A program made the position numbers and the translations under genes. DNA of 64,000 nt, taken from the NCBI GenBank assembly GCA_015069295.1, contig SVIW01000005.1, positions 1 to 64,000 of the forward strand, written 5' to 3'. Shown here piece by piece: positions 24,774 to 33,705 of the stretch. The notes beneath the pieces are model-generated. The model ran no database searches and was not told the DNA's origin. It was given only the letters and a program-made list of their open reading frames with translations. The stretch's first letter is position 1; every line of letters starts with the position of its first letter. This DNA is from Clostridiales bacterium (GTDB taxonomy: Bacteria; Bacillota; Clostridia; Christensenellales; Borkfalkiaceae).

Positions 24774-26465
24774 ATGGAGAGGACGGGGGAAAAGAGCGGG
24801 ATAAAAAAGAGTCCCGCTTTGTATTATACGATGTTTGCGATATGGACGGTATTGACCGTCGTTTTATGGGCGCAGTTTTTGCCAAAAATTATCGATACCC
24901 CCTATTTGGGGGCGGGGCGAGTGCCTTTGTGGTGTAAAATCGGGGCGAAAACCTTGCTGGTTTTCAACGGGATTTTTATTTCTTATTTTTGGCTGAACGG
25001 CGTAAAAGATTTTATTTACGTAGTATGGTATTACGCGGCGAAAAAGCGTTTATACGCCCGCTATCGCAAGGTAATTGAAACGGACGTTTCAAGCGCAAAG
25101 GACAAAATTTTGCTTGCCTATTGTACCTGCAACGACTTCGACGGGAAAAGTTTAGAAGCCAGTATACGCCAAACTTACGAGCATTTTGACGTCGTGATTT
25201 TGGACGATTCGACCAAGGAAGAATATAAAACGCAAATCAACGAGTTTGCGTTAAACCACGGGATTAGAGTGGTACGGCGAGAAAATCGAGAGGGGTTTAA
25301 GGCGGGGAATATCAATCATTATTTTTTGTCCGAGGAGTGCAGAAAAAAGGGATACGGGTATTACGTAATTCTCGATTCGGACGAGATTTTGCCCGAAAAT
25401 TATTTGGTGGAGAGTTTGAAATATTTTTACGCCTATAAAAACGTGGGGATCGTGCAGGCAAACCACGTTTCGGACCGAAACCGCAATCTGTTTATGCGGC
25501 TTTTTCACGTCGGGGTCAATTCGCATTGGCCGACCTATCAAACGATGAAGCATTTTTACGGGTTCTCCACGATGCTAGGGCACGGCGCGATGATAAAAAG
25601 AGAGTGCTATGAAAAGGCGGGTGGATTTCCGCCCCTCGTTGCTGAGGATTTGTGCCTTAGTATCGAGGCGAGAAACGCGGGCTATTACGTGGCGTTCGCG
25701 CCCAATATCGTCTGTCGGGAAGAATACCCTATCGACTACGTGGCGTTTAAAAAAAGACATTCGAAATGGACGCAGGGGAATTTGGAATTTATCAAGCGAT
25801 ACACGGGCAGGATAAAGCAATCGAAAATGGCTTGGTTTGAAAAGGCGGATATCGTTTTGTTTACCTACAATTTGCCCTTGACGGCGATTTTTGCTTTCTT
25901 TATTTTTGCCAACCTGATGCTTGCGCCCGTCTTCCGTTTGCAGCTTGGCGGCGTATACGGAGTATGGATGATTCTGCCGACGATTTTGTTTTTCTTCTCG
26001 CCGATGCTAAACGATTTTATCACGTGGGCGTTTCGGTTAAACCCTTTGCGCACGATTTTGTATACGCTTGCCGTCGTGGTGCTGTACGGGTCAATGCTGA
26101 CGGTGTCCTTGGTTTCGGCAACGATGGGGATTTTTGGAAAAAAAGCAAGATTTATCGTTACGCCAAAATCCTCGCAAAAAATCACGGTGGGGTTTGCTCT
26201 GCGTTTTCAATGGCGGGAATTGCTGTTTTCCACACTCCTTTTGCTCATTTCCCTCGTCTTTCAGCGAGGGGTTCTGCCCGTCGTTTTAATCGTCGCGACG
26301 GGGTACGCTTCGGTGGGGTTGTTATTTTTGTCCAACGTGCGGTATACGGAAGCGGAAACCGAGCGTATCGATAGGGAAACGACGGAGATTACGCTGTCGA
26401 AAACCCGCGCTTTTTTTGAGGGGAAAAAAGAAACTCGGAAGAAAAGTCCGCTGCGGGAAAGCTAA
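24774..26465 (+). CDS. Membrane-bound family 2 glycosyltransferase (cellulose-synthase-like)
   Basis: This 563-residue protein has two N-terminal TM segments, a GT-A domain (about residues 112-340) and several C-terminal TM segments. Catalytic features are visible: DDS near 145, the DxD-type 'LDSDE' (201-203), 'EDLCLS' (291-292) and 'KWTQG' (331-335) in place of the usual QxxRW. Such enzymes polymerise and export a glycan from nucleotide sugars. The start at 24774 has AAGGAGG 7 bases upstream; an ATG at 24729 lies too close to the terminator. It is a lone gene; product unknown. Confidence 0.85.
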   Translation: MERTGEKSGIKKSPALYYTMFAIWTVLTVVLWAQFLPKIIDTPYLGAGRVPLWCKIGAKTLLVFNGIFISYFWLNGVKDFIYVVWYYAAKKRLYARYRKVIETDVSSAKDKILLAYCTCNDFDGKSLEASIRQTYEHFDVVILDDSTKEEYKTQINEFALNHGIRVVRRENREGFKAGNINHYFLSEECRKKGYGYYVILDSDEILPENYLVESLKYFYAYKNVGIVQANHVSDRNRNLFMRLFHVGVNSHWPTYQTMKHFYGFSTMLGHGAMIKRECYEKAGGFPPLVAEDLCLSIEARNAGYYVAFAPNIVCREEYPIDYVAFKKRHSKWTQGNLEFIKRYTGRIKQSKMAWFEKADIVLFTYNLPLTAIFAFFIFANLMLAPVFRLQLGGVYGVWMILPTILFFFSPMLNDFITWAFRLNPLRTILYTLAVVVLYGSMLTVSLVSATMGIFGKKARFIVTPKSSQKITVGFALRFQWRELLFSTLLLLISLVFQRGVLPVVLIVATGYASVGLLFLSNVRYTEAETERIDRETTEITLSKTRAFFEGKKETRKKSPLRES

Positions 26466-26509
26466 AAGCGGATTTTTCCGCATAGAAAGGAAAATTTTTC
26501 AAAAAACAG

Positions 26510-26538
26510 TTTACAATCGCATTTTTTTGTGATATAAT
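26510..26538 (+). promoter_or_regulatory. Promoter of pckG
   Basis: TTTACA (26510-26515), 17 bases, TATAAT (26533-26538), about 65 bases before the ATG. Confidence 0.85.
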
Positions 26539-26603
26539 GCAATTGGTGGAAAGAGCACTTTTCACTATCAATACGCAATAATTATTTTCAAAGGAGACAT
26601 ATT

Positions 26604-28382
26604 ATGACCAACAACAAGAAAGTGCTTCAATTCGTTGAAGACGTTAAGGCTTTCGCTTTGCCCGACGAAGTGATTTGGATTGACGGTAGCGACGCGCAGA
26701 GAGACGCGTTGAGAGAAGAAGCTTGCGCTACGGGCGAAATGATCAAGCTGAATCAGGAAAAATTGCCCGACTGCTATTATCACAGAACGGCGGAAAACGA
26801 CGTTGCGCGCGTTGAGGACAGAACTTTCATTTGCTGTGAAAACGAAGAGGACGCGCTTCCTCATTCCATCGTAAAATGGAAAGCGCCCAAAGAAGCGTAC
26901 GCAATGGTAAACGAAATTGCAAAAGGCGCGTACAAGGGCAGAAAAATGTACGTTATTCCCTATTCGATGGGCGTCGTAGGTTCGCCTTTCTCGAAAATCG
27001 GTATCGAAATTACCGATTCGATTTACGTCGTTTTGAATATGATGATTATGACCCGCGTGGGCAAGTGCTGTCTTGACCAGCTCGGCGAAACGGGTGATTT
27101 CGTTAAGGGTTTCCACGCAAAATGCAACGTAGACCCTGAAAAGAGATATATTATGCACTTCCCTCAGGACAACACGATTATTTCCGTAAACTCGGCTTAC
27201 GGCGGTAACGTATTGCTCGGTAAAAAGTGCTTTGCGCTTCGTATCGCTACCAACCTTGGAAAGAAAGAAGGCTGGATGGCAGAACATATGCTTATCCTCG
27301 GCGTAAAGCGTCCTCAGGACAAGGAAATCAAATACGTTGCGGCTGCGTTCCCTTCCGCTTGCGGTAAGACCAACCTTGCAATGTTGATTCCTCCCAAGCA
27401 GTACCTCGACGCAGGCTACGAAGTATTCTGCGTAGGCGACGACATCGCTTGGATTCGCGTAGGCGAGGACGGAAGATTGTGGGCGGCAAACCCCGAAAAC
27501 GGGTTCTTCGGCGTTGCGCCCGGTACTAACGAAAAATCCAACCCCAACGCGCTTGCGTCTACGAGACAGGGCACGATTTTCACGAACGTTGCGCTGAACC
27601 CCGCAGACAACACCGTTTGGTGGGAAAAATTGACGAAGGAAGCTCCCGCAGAGCTTATCGACTGGACGGGCAAGCCTTGGACGCCTGATTGCGGCAGAAA
27701 CGCAGCGCATCCTAACTCCCGTTTCACTTCGCCTGCTATCAACTGCCCTTGCATTTCTTCCGAATTCGAATCGAAGGCAGGCGTACCTTTGTCTGCAATC
27801 ATCTTCGGCGGCAGAAGAGCAACGACGACTCCGCTTGTATATCAATCGAGAGACTGGAACCACGGTACGTTCGTAGGTACGATTATGTCCTCCGAAACGA
27901 CGGCGGCGGCGACGGGTGCGGTTGGCGTACTTCGCCACGACCCTATGGCAATGAAGCCGTTTATGGGCTATTCGGTTGACCAATACTTCCAGCACTGGAT
28001 TGATATGGGCGCGAAAGTTCCCGCTGAAAAGCAGCCTAAGATCTTCAACGTAAACTGGTTCCGTCAGGACGAAAACGGCAACTTTATGTGGCCGGGCTTT
28101 GGCGACAATATGCGCGTTCTCGACTGGATTTTGGATCGTTGCGAAGGCAAGGCAGACGCTCGCGAAACGGCAATCGGTTACCTTCCTTATGCAAAGGATA
28201 TCAACATCGAAAACTGCGATATCGACGCGGAAACGCTTGAAAAGTTGTTGGTGGTTGATAAAGCTCGTTGGGCGGCAGAAGCGGAAGAAATCACGAACTA
28301 CTATGCGGAAAACTTCGGCGACAAGATGCCCAAGGAAATTATGGAAAACCTTGCAATCTTGAAGAAGAACTGCGCAGAATAA
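26604..28382 (+). CDS. pckG: Phosphoenolpyruvate carboxykinase (GTP)
   Basis: This 592-residue cytoplasmic enzyme interconverts oxaloacetate and PEP with GTP/GDP. The GTP-type signature 'FPSACGKTNLAML' holds the P-loop and active-site cysteine (residues 249-261). 'PYSMGVVGSPFSKIGIEITDS' and 'VNWFRQDENGNFMWPGFGDN' are also typical. Length is normal (about 600) and distinct from ATP-type PckA (about 530). In anaerobes it often runs toward oxaloacetate for fermentation to succinate or for anaplerosis. It is monocistronic, with a ggagac ribosome site and a strong terminator; codon usage is that of a highly expressed gene. Confidence 0.97.
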   Translation: MTNNKKVLQFVEDVKAFALPDEVIWIDGSDAQRDALREEACATGEMIKLNQEKLPDCYYHRTAENDVARVEDRTFICCENEEDALPHSIVKWKAPKEAYAMVNEIAKGAYKGRKMYVIPYSMGVVGSPFSKIGIEITDSIYVVLNMMIMTRVGKCCLDQLGETGDFVKGFHAKCNVDPEKRYIMHFPQDNTIISVNSAYGGNVLLGKKCFALRIATNLGKKEGWMAEHMLILGVKRPQDKEIKYVAAAFPSACGKTNLAMLIPPKQYLDAGYEVFCVGDDIAWIRVGEDGRLWAANPENGFFGVAPGTNEKSNPNALASTRQGTIFTNVALNPADNTVWWEKLTKEAPAELIDWTGKPWTPDCGRNAAHPNSRFTSPAINCPCISSEFESKAGVPLSAIIFGGRRATTTPLVYQSRDWNHGTFVGTIMSSETTAAATGAVGVLRHDPMAMKPFMGYSVDQYFQHWIDMGAKVPAEKQPKIFNVNWFRQDENGNFMWPGFGDNMRVLDWILDRCEGKADARETAIGYLPYAKDINIENCDIDAETLEKLLVVDKARWAAEAEEITNYYAENFGDKMPKEIMENLAILKKNCAE

Positions 28383-28399
28383 TTTAAAAAAACGAGAAA

Positions 28400-28429
28400 A
28401 AACCGCAAGCCGTGAACGGCTTGCGGTTT
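28400..28429 (+). terminator. Terminator of pckG
   Basis: Thirteen-base arms aaaccgcaagccg / cggcttgcggttt around a tgaa loop. The following U-run is short, so read-through into the next gene is possible. Confidence 0.65.
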
Positions 28430-28446
28430 GCCTATAAGGTGAAAAA

Positions 28447-28989
28447 ATGAAAAAGGTTTTGATTTTATCAGGGAGCCCCAGAAAGGGCGGCAATTCGGAT
28501 ATTTTATGCGACGAGTTTGCGCGCGGCGCGTTGAATGCGGGCAACGAAGTAGAAAAAATTCGGGTTGCGGAAAAGAAGATTGCCCCTTGCACGGGTTGCT
28601 ATTTTTGTAAAAATAGCGGGGGCAGGTGCGCGTTCAACGACGATATGGCGGAAATTTTGCAAAAGATTATCGATTGCGACGTGCTCGTTTTGTCCAGTCC
28701 CGTGTATTTCTATTCAATTTGCGCGCAGTTAAAGGCGGTAATCGACAGAACGGTGGCGCGTTGGACGGAAATCGCCAACAAGGACTTGTATTATATCGCC
28801 ACCGCAGCCGAAGCGGACGAGGATACTTTGGATATCACCCTGTCCTGTTTTCACGGGTTTGCGATGTGTATCGACGGCTACGAGGAAAAAGGCACGCTGT
28901 ACGGAAAAGGCGTGTACGAAAAGGGCGAGGTGGTAAACCGTCCCGAACTTTTACAAATTGCCTACGAAATGGGCAACAGCGTCCGCTAA
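28447..28989 (+). CDS. Flavodoxin-fold NADPH-dependent FMN reductase / iron-sulfur flavoprotein
   Basis: This 180-residue protein opens with the FMN phosphate-binding loop 'LSGSPRKGGNSDIL'. It has the cysteine cluster 'CTGCYFCKNSGGRC', typical of the Isf-like branch, and 'LSSPVYFYSICAQLKAVIDRT'. These proteins transfer electrons between ferredoxin or NADPH and small acceptors. It lies just after the pckG terminator with AAGGTG as ribosome site and ends before a strong terminator. A similar protein is encoded at 61571. The electron partner is unknown. Confidence 0.85.
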   Translation: MKKVLILSGSPRKGGNSDILCDEFARGALNAGNEVEKIRVAEKKIAPCTGCYFCKNSGGRCAFNDDMAEILQKIIDCDVLVLSSPVYFYSICAQLKAVIDRTVARWTEIANKDLYYIATAAEADEDTLDITLSCFHGFAMCIDGYEEKGTLYGKGVYEKGEVVNRPELLQIAYEMGNSVR

Positions 28990-29003
28990 AAAAGTAAAAA
29001 ACG

Positions 29004-29032
29004 AAAAGCCGCAGAGTTTTCTGCGGCTTTTT
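29004..29032. terminator. Bidirectional terminator
   Basis: Arms aaaagccgcag (29004-29014) and ctgcggctttt (29021-29031), with T-runs on both strands. It ends the flavoprotein gene and the candidate RNA on the minus strand. Confidence 0.85.
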
Positions 29033-29146
29033 ACGTGAACGATAAGGATAACCGCCCCGAAACCTTACGGTCTCGAGGCGGCTACCTATATGATAAGGGG
29101 GAAAATGATGAGCTTTGTTATCCTCGGTTGTCCCCAACCGATTTAC
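29004..29146 (-). ncRNA. Candidate stand-alone structured small RNA
   Basis: On the minus strand a promoter (TTTACT at 29176-29181, 17 bases, TAAAAT at 29153-29158) is followed by about 140 nt with strong pairing and a terminator. A 5' hairpin CGGTTG-GGGA-CAACCG comes first. Then GGATAAC pairs at a distance with GTTATCC, enclosing a second hairpin in which CCGCC-CGA-ACC pairs with GGT-TCG-GGCGG around a GUAA loop. It does not match SRP RNA, 6S RNA or tmRNA by eye. The overlapping plus-strand 45-codon frame is considered less likely. Confidence 0.45.
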
Positions 29147-29152
29147 AAGTAT

Positions 29153-29181
29153 ATTTTATCACGCTCGACAAAAAAAGTAAA
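29153..29181 (-). promoter_or_regulatory. Promoter of the candidate small RNA
   Basis: On the minus strand TTTACT (29176-29181), a 17-base spacer and TAAAAT (29153-29158). Confidence 0.5.
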
Positions 29182-29276
29182 GAAAATTTCTAAAAAAATT
29201 TTTTCTTCCTTTTTTTGCTACCGTTCAAGCAAAAAATGTTAATTTTTCACAAATTCACAAAAGTTCACAAATAGAT

Positions 29277-29795
29277 TTAAAGGAAAAACACGAAAGCGCC
29301 GAAGAACCCGCCCACGCCGATGCCTGCCAAGAGGTCGGAAGGGTAGTGCACTCCAACGGCAAAGCGGGTATACGCGAGCGCGAGGGTGCAAACGAGTAAA
29401 ACGCCTCCAACGGCGGGCAGATAGGGCAAGAAGGTAAAGGAAATCGCCGTTGCGCTGGCGATATGCCGACTGGGGAAGGAATGACCCTGTTCGCGTTTTC
29501 CTCTTAAAATCGGTTGGATATGCGCGCCTTTTTCGCTATACGGGCGGGGTTTGTCGATGGCGAGGCGCAAAACGCTGACGGTGAGAAGGGAGGTGGCGGG
29601 GATGAAGAAGAATTTTGCGTAATCCACCACCAAAAGCCCGTCTTTTAAAAGGGCGTATACCCAAAGCCCCGCGTAGGCGAACAGAAAGAGGTAGGTAAGG
29701 AGTGCGTTGCTAAAAAGCAGCGCGCTTTCCCGTTTTTTATTCGCCTTGAAAAAAGCCGCGTTTTTATTGTAAAAGGCTACGTAATCGTATTTCAT
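29277..29795 (-). CDS. PAP2-family membrane phosphatase
   Basis: This 172-residue integral membrane protein carries the three PAP2 motifs: 'KPRPYSEKG' (KxxxxxxRP-like), 'HSFPSRH' and 'RFAVGVHYPSD'. Members dephosphorylate lipid phosphates such as undecaprenyl pyrophosphate, phosphatidic acid or phosphatidylglycerol phosphate at the outer membrane face. It has about five hydrophobic segments. It stands alone on the minus strand between the small-RNA region and EF-G2. Which lipid it uses cannot be told, though recycling of undecaprenyl carrier is the commonest role. Confidence 0.85.
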   Translation of the reverse strand: MKYDYVAFYNKNAAFFKANKKRESALLFSNALLTYLFLFAYAGLWVYALLKDGLLVVDYAKFFFIPATSLLTVSVLRLAIDKPRPYSEKGAHIQPILRGKREQGHSFPSRHIASATAISFTFLPYLPAVGGVLLVCTLALAYTRFAVGVHYPSDLLAGIGVGGFFGAFVFFL

Positions 29796-29846
29796 AGATA
29801 CAGTATAGCACAGTTTTTTAAAAAAGTAAAGGGGAAAGGCAAGAAA

Positions 29847-29880
29847 AGAAACCCCTTGGAGGGGGATCCGAGGGGTTTCT
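29847..29880 (-). terminator. Terminator of the EF-G2 gene
   Basis: Arms agaaacccct (29847-29856) and aggggtttct (29871-29880). TTTTCTT follows on the minus strand. Confidence 0.8.
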
Positions 29881-29902
29881 TTTGCCGAGTAAATATAGGA
29901 GG

Positions 29903-31963
29903 TTAGTTTTTCTGAGCCTCGGCAACGATTTTGTCAACAAGCATAGGAGGAACGTCTTCGTAGCCTAAGAATTCGGATACGAATTTACCGCTGCCGCGGG
30001 TAAGCGAACGCAGCTCCATCGTATAGGTTTTAATTTCCGCAAGGGGGACTTCCGCCGTGATAATCGAGCGTTCGCCCTCGGTGTCCGTGCCCATAATGCG
30101 GCCGCGGCGTTTGTTGATGTCGCCCATTACGTCGCCAAGATAATCGGCGGGAATGGCAATCTTCAAGCTGTAAACGGGTTCCAAAAGAACGGGTTTTGCG
30201 TTTTTAAGCCCTTCTTTGAAGGCGATAGAAGCCGCCATCTTGAAGGAAAGTTCGTTCGAGTCTACGTCGTGATAGCTACCGTCGTAAAGGACCGCTTTCA
30301 AGCCCGTAACGGGATAGCCTGCCAAGGGACCGTGCTCCATACTCTCGCGCAAGCCTTTTTCGACTGCGGGGAAATAGTTTTTGGGTACTGCGCCGCCAAC
30401 GACTTCTTCGTCGAACACGAAATCTTCTTCTGCGGGGGAGAAACGGATTTTAACGTGGCCGTATTGACCATGGCCGCCCGACTGTTTCTTGTGCTTGCCT
30501 TCCGCTTCCGCTTTGCCGCGAATGGTTTCACGGTAAGCAATTTTCGGTTCGGACAGCTTCATATCCACGCCGTAGCGTGCTTTAACTTTCTTGGCAAGAA
30601 TTTCAAGCTGCGTATCGCCCTGACCGCCGAGGACCATTTCGCCCGTTTCGGCGTTCTTTTCAATCGAGAAGGTGTAATCTTCTTCTTTGAGTTTTGCAAG
30701 CCCTGCGAAAACCTTGTCTTCCTCGCCCTTCTTTTCCGCTGCGACCGACATAAACAGAGTGGGTTTCGGGAAATAGATAGGGGAGAATTTGACTTTTGCG
30801 TTTATATCGCAAAGGGTGTCGCCCGTGTTGGTGTTGTTCAGTTTATTGACCGCGCCGATATCGCCCGCCGCCAATTCGTCGACGGCTTCCATTTTCTTGC
30901 CGCGGAGCGCGTAGACTTGCCCGATGCGTTCTTCCGTTTCGGTGTTGGGGTTCCAAACCGTCGAACCGCTCTTCAATACGCCGCGGAAGCTCTTCAAATA
31001 GCTGAGTTTCCCCGAGAACGGGTCGATGACCGTCTTAAATACCTGCGCTGCAAACGGAGCGTTTTCTTCGGTGTGGATAGAATATACTTTGCCGGGGTTT
31101 TCGAGGTCTTCCACCATCGTGTTAAGACGTTCGCGCGCCTGCGGCATATAGGTAACGATTTCGTTTAAGAGGTTGATAACGCCGCGGTTGGTAAGCGCGG
31201 AGCCCGCCATAACGGGAATGGTATTGACGGAGGCGATACCGATACGGATACCGCGAATGGTTTCTTCGCGGGTAAGATCGCCCGTTTCGAAATATTTTTC
31301 GAGCAGGATTTCGTCGTTCTCCGCTGCCGTTTCCATCAGTTGCGCTTTCATTTCCTCGACCTGATCTTTCATATCGTCGGGGATAGGAATTTCCTGCGGG
31401 CCGCCCTCTTTAAAGAGGTACGCGCGTTCTTGCAAAGCGTTGATGCAGCCCTGCATTTTCCCGTTTTCCATAATGGGGATTTGAATGGGCGCAAGCTTGC
31501 CCGCGTATTTTGCTTTCAAAGCTTGTACGGTGCCGAGATAGTCTGCGTTTTCCTTGTCCATACCGTTGATGAAGATGATGAGGGGTTTGCCCAGTTTCAG
31601 GCAATATTCGACAATCGATTCCGCGCCGATGGGAAGAACGCCGTTTGCGCCGATAACGAGCAGAGCTCCGCCAGCCGCGCGCAAGCCTTCGTTCCGTTCG
31701 CCCTCAAAATCGTAATAGCCGGGCAAATCGAGAAGGTTTACCTTAACGCCTTTCCAGGTAAGGTTCGAACAAGAAGTATAGATGGACATCTTTTTCGCTT
31801 TTTCCAAATCGTCGAAGTCGCTGACCGTCGTGCCGTCCGTTACCTTTCCCATACGGTCGATAACGCCGCCGTTGAACAGCATCGCTTCGCAAAGCGTAGT
31901 TTTGCCCTCGCCGCTGTGTCCCACAACCGCAATGTTGCGGATATTTTCGCCGTTGATACTCAT
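29903..31963 (-). CDS. Elongation factor G-like protein (EF-G2 / FusA2 type)
   Basis: This 686-residue GTPase has the five EF-G domains but a divergent G1 motif (GHSGEGKTTL instead of AHIDAGKTT), G3 'DLPGYYDF' and G4 'NGMD' rather than NKxD. Those changes mark the EF-G2/FusA2 paralogs, which sit beside the housekeeping EF-G and whose role is poorly defined. The start at 31963 follows GGGGGA and the G-domain begins directly; an upstream in-frame ATG would add 51 unlikely residues. It has its own promoter and terminator and no str-operon neighbours. Confidence 0.88.
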   Translation of the reverse strand: MSINGENIRNIAVVGHSGEGKTTLCEAMLFNGGVIDRMGKVTDGTTVSDFDDLEKAKKMSIYTSCSNLTWKGVKVNLLDLPGYYDFEGERNEGLRAAGGALLVIGANGVLPIGAESIVEYCLKLGKPLIIFINGMDKENADYLGTVQALKAKYAGKLAPIQIPIMENGKMQGCINALQERAYLFKEGGPQEIPIPDDMKDQVEEMKAQLMETAAENDEILLEKYFETGDLTREETIRGIRIGIASVNTIPVMAGSALTNRGVINLLNEIVTYMPQARERLNTMVEDLENPGKVYSIHTEENAPFAAQVFKTVIDPFSGKLSYLKSFRGVLKSGSTVWNPNTETEERIGQVYALRGKKMEAVDELAAGDIGAVNKLNNTNTGDTLCDINAKVKFSPIYFPKPTLFMSVAAEKKGEEDKVFAGLAKLKEEDYTFSIEKNAETGEMVLGGQGDTQLEILAKKVKARYGVDMKLSEPKIAYRETIRGKAEAEGKHKKQSGGHGQYGHVKIRFSPAEEDFVFDEEVVGGAVPKNYFPAVEKGLRESMEHGPLAGYPVTGLKAVLYDGSYHDVDSNELSFKMAASIAFKEGLKNAKPVLLEPVYSLKIAIPADYLGDVMGDINKRRGRIMGTDTEGERSIITAEVPLAEIKTYTMELRSLTRGSGKFVSEFLGYEDVPPMLVDKIVAEAQKN

Positions 31964-32087
31964 AAATAAAATCCCCCTTGTGCATTTGCAATATTTTATC
32001 GGTAGATGGGGCGCAAACGCCGTAAAAGGCGAGGTTTCTCTCCTATTCCCTTGCCTTCGGTTTTGCAAAGAACCGATAATTGCAACC

Positions 32088-32116
32088 ATTATAGTATATT
32101 TTTTCACATTTTTCAA
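32088..32116 (-). promoter_or_regulatory. Promoter of the EF-G2 gene
   Basis: On the minus strand TTGAAA (32111-32116), 17 bases, TATAAT (32088-32093). The leader of about 120 nt contains no recognised element. The 31964-32267 gap is accounted for by this and the divergent promoter at 32220. Confidence 0.85.
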
Positions 32117-32219
32117 GGGGGTTTTTGAAAAAAGTTATAAAATTTTGCAGATTTTTTTATCAAAACGGGGCAAAACGGCTGATTTTTCTTTTTTCCGCCG
32201 CCGAAAACCCTTGCGGGCA

Positions 32220-32248
32220 TTGACAAAACGGAAAAAAAGTTTTATAAT
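32220..32248 (+). promoter_or_regulatory. Promoter of the cysteine desulfurase gene
   Basis: Perfect TTGACA (32220-32225), 17 bases, perfect TATAAT (32243-32248). The leader is only about 13 nt, just long enough for the GGAAAGGA site. Confidence 0.88.
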
Positions 32249-32267
32249 GTACGGAAAGGAAACGACT

Positions 32268-33413
32268 ATGAAACGGATTTATCTCGATCACGCGGCAACG
32301 ACGCCGCTCGACAAAGAAATATTGGAAAAGATGACGCCCTATTTTTTGGCGGACTTTGGCAACGCCGATTCTCCGCACGCTCAGGGCCGCGCGGCGATGA
32401 ACGCCGTGGATAACGCCCGTGATTTGCTTGCGGAAAAAATTAACGCCAAACCCAGCGAAGTGTATTTTACTTCGGGCGGGACGGAAGCGGACAACTGGGC
32501 GATGTATTGCGGGGCGTACGCCGCTAAGGAAAAGGGGCGCAATCAAATCCTCGTGTCCGCAATAGAGCATCACGCCGTGCTGGCTTCGGCGGAACGGTTG
32601 AAAAACGAGGGCTTTGAAATCGTCTATATTCCCGCCGCGAAAAACGGCAAAATAGAAGTAAAGACTTTGCAAAGTTTGCTTTGCGAGCGTACGGGGTTGG
32701 TCGCCGTAATGAGCGCCAACAACGAAACGGGGGTATTGCAACCGATAGAGGAGCTTTGTGCGGCGGCAAAAGCGGCAGGCAGTTTATTTTTTACCGACGG
32801 CGTGCAACTGGCTCCCTATCTGCCCGTAGACGTTAAAAAGTCGGGCGTGGATATGCTGTCCTTATCCGCCCACAAATTTTACGGACCGAAGGGCTGTGGG
32901 GCTTTGTATATCAAAGGCGGAGTAAAAATGCGCGGGCTTATCGTCGGCGGCGAGCAGGAAAGAGGCTTGCGGGGCGGGACGAGCAACGTACCCGCTATCG
33001 TGGGAATGGCGGCGGCGTATGCGAAGAATTTGCAAGAGCAGGCGGACGCGGCGGAAAAATTGCGCGGCTTACGGGCTTTGTTTTTGCAGGAGCTTGCGGG
33101 CGAGGACGGCGTAGAGATAAACGGCGAAGAGGGGTTGCCCGCTCTTTTGAATTTGCGTTTGAAAGGGATTCGAAATACCGATTTCGTGTACAGTATGGAT
33201 TTAAAGGGAGTGTCCCTTTCGGCAGGCTCGGCTTGCGCCAGCGCCTCTATAAAGCCCAGCCACGTCTTGCTTGCGATGGGGCTTAGCGAAGAGGAAGCGA
33301 GGGAAAGCGTACGCTTTAGTTTTGGAAAAGAGAACACGAAAGAGGAGATTTTACAGGCGGCAAACGTCGCGAAAGAGCTGATTTCGCGGCTGCGTGGGGG
33401 AAATTCCCTGTGA
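32268..33413 (+). CDS. Cysteine desulfurase (NifS/IscS-like)
   Basis: This 381-residue PLP enzyme takes sulfur from cysteine as a persulfide for Fe-S clusters or thio-modification. Visible features: N-terminal 'YLDHAATTPLD', PLP lysine in 'LSAHKFYGPKG' (Lys203), and the catalytic-cysteine loop 'SAGSACASAS' (Cys323). The start at 32268 is fixed by the promoter 20 bases upstream; a much longer open frame upstream is not coding. No iscU follows. A ferredoxin gene lies just downstream under its own promoter, which fits an Fe-S role. Confidence 0.93.
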   Translation: MKRIYLDHAATTPLDKEILEKMTPYFLADFGNADSPHAQGRAAMNAVDNARDLLAEKINAKPSEVYFTSGGTEADNWAMYCGAYAAKEKGRNQILVSAIEHHAVLASAERLKNEGFEIVYIPAAKNGKIEVKTLQSLLCERTGLVAVMSANNETGVLQPIEELCAAAKAAGSLFFTDGVQLAPYLPVDVKKSGVDMLSLSAHKFYGPKGCGALYIKGGVKMRGLIVGGEQERGLRGGTSNVPAIVGMAAAYAKNLQEQADAAEKLRGLRALFLQELAGEDGVEINGEEGLPALLNLRLKGIRNTDFVYSMDLKGVSLSAGSACASASIKPSHVLLAMGLSEEEARESVRFSFGKENTKEEILQAANVAKELISRLRGGNSL

Positions 33414-33451
33414 AAAAATTTGAAAAGTCTACAAAAAAAGCCGCTGAATCC

Positions 33452-33480
33452 TTTACTAATGAAAAAAAATATGCTATAAT
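33452..33480 (+). promoter_or_regulatory. Promoter of the ferredoxin gene
   Basis: TTTACT (33452-33457), 17 bases, TATAAT (33475-33480). Confidence 0.85.
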
Positions 33481-33516
33481 ACGATAGGAAAAAGCAAAAA
33501 AACGGAGGTAACTGTT

Positions 33517-33690
33517 ATGGCACATATTATCACGGACGAATGTTTGGCTTGCGGCGCTTGCGCTGATACCTGCCCCGTTGGCGCAATCGTTATGGACGAC
33601 GCGAAGGGTATCTACGTAATCAACGACGAATGCGTAGACTGCGGCGCTTGTGAAGACGGATGTCCCGTTAACGCGATCAAAGAAGCGTAA
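33517..33690 (+). CDS. 2[4Fe-4S] ferredoxin
   Basis: This 57-residue clostridial-type ferredoxin has two CxxCxxCxxxCP motifs, 'CLACGACADTCP' and 'CVDCGACEDGCP', each binding one [4Fe-4S] cluster. It is a cytoplasmic low-potential electron carrier, for example for hydrogenase, pyruvate:ferredoxin oxidoreductase or flavoproteins. The start has ACGGAGGT 8 bases upstream. The gene has its own promoter and a terminator at 33706, so it is monocistronic, and it follows the cysteine desulfurase. Confidence 0.95.
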   Translation: MAHIITDECLACGACADTCPVGAIVMDDAKGIYVINDECVDCGACEDGCPVNAIKEA

Positions 33691-33705
33691 GGAAAAACAA
33701 ACGGA

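Noticed and set aside
26568..28592. A 674-codon minus-strand open frame opposite pckG
   Set aside because: It is the antisense shadow of a highly expressed, codon-biased gene; the product is unlike any protein and lacks a ribosome site.
29105..29242. A 45-codon plus-strand frame (starting MMSFVILGCPQP) with AAGGGGG upstream
   Set aside because: It has no promoter and a Lys/Phe-rich tail from an AT-rich spacer. The strong pairing and minus-strand promoter favour an RNA on the other strand. Kept as an alternative, not as a gene.
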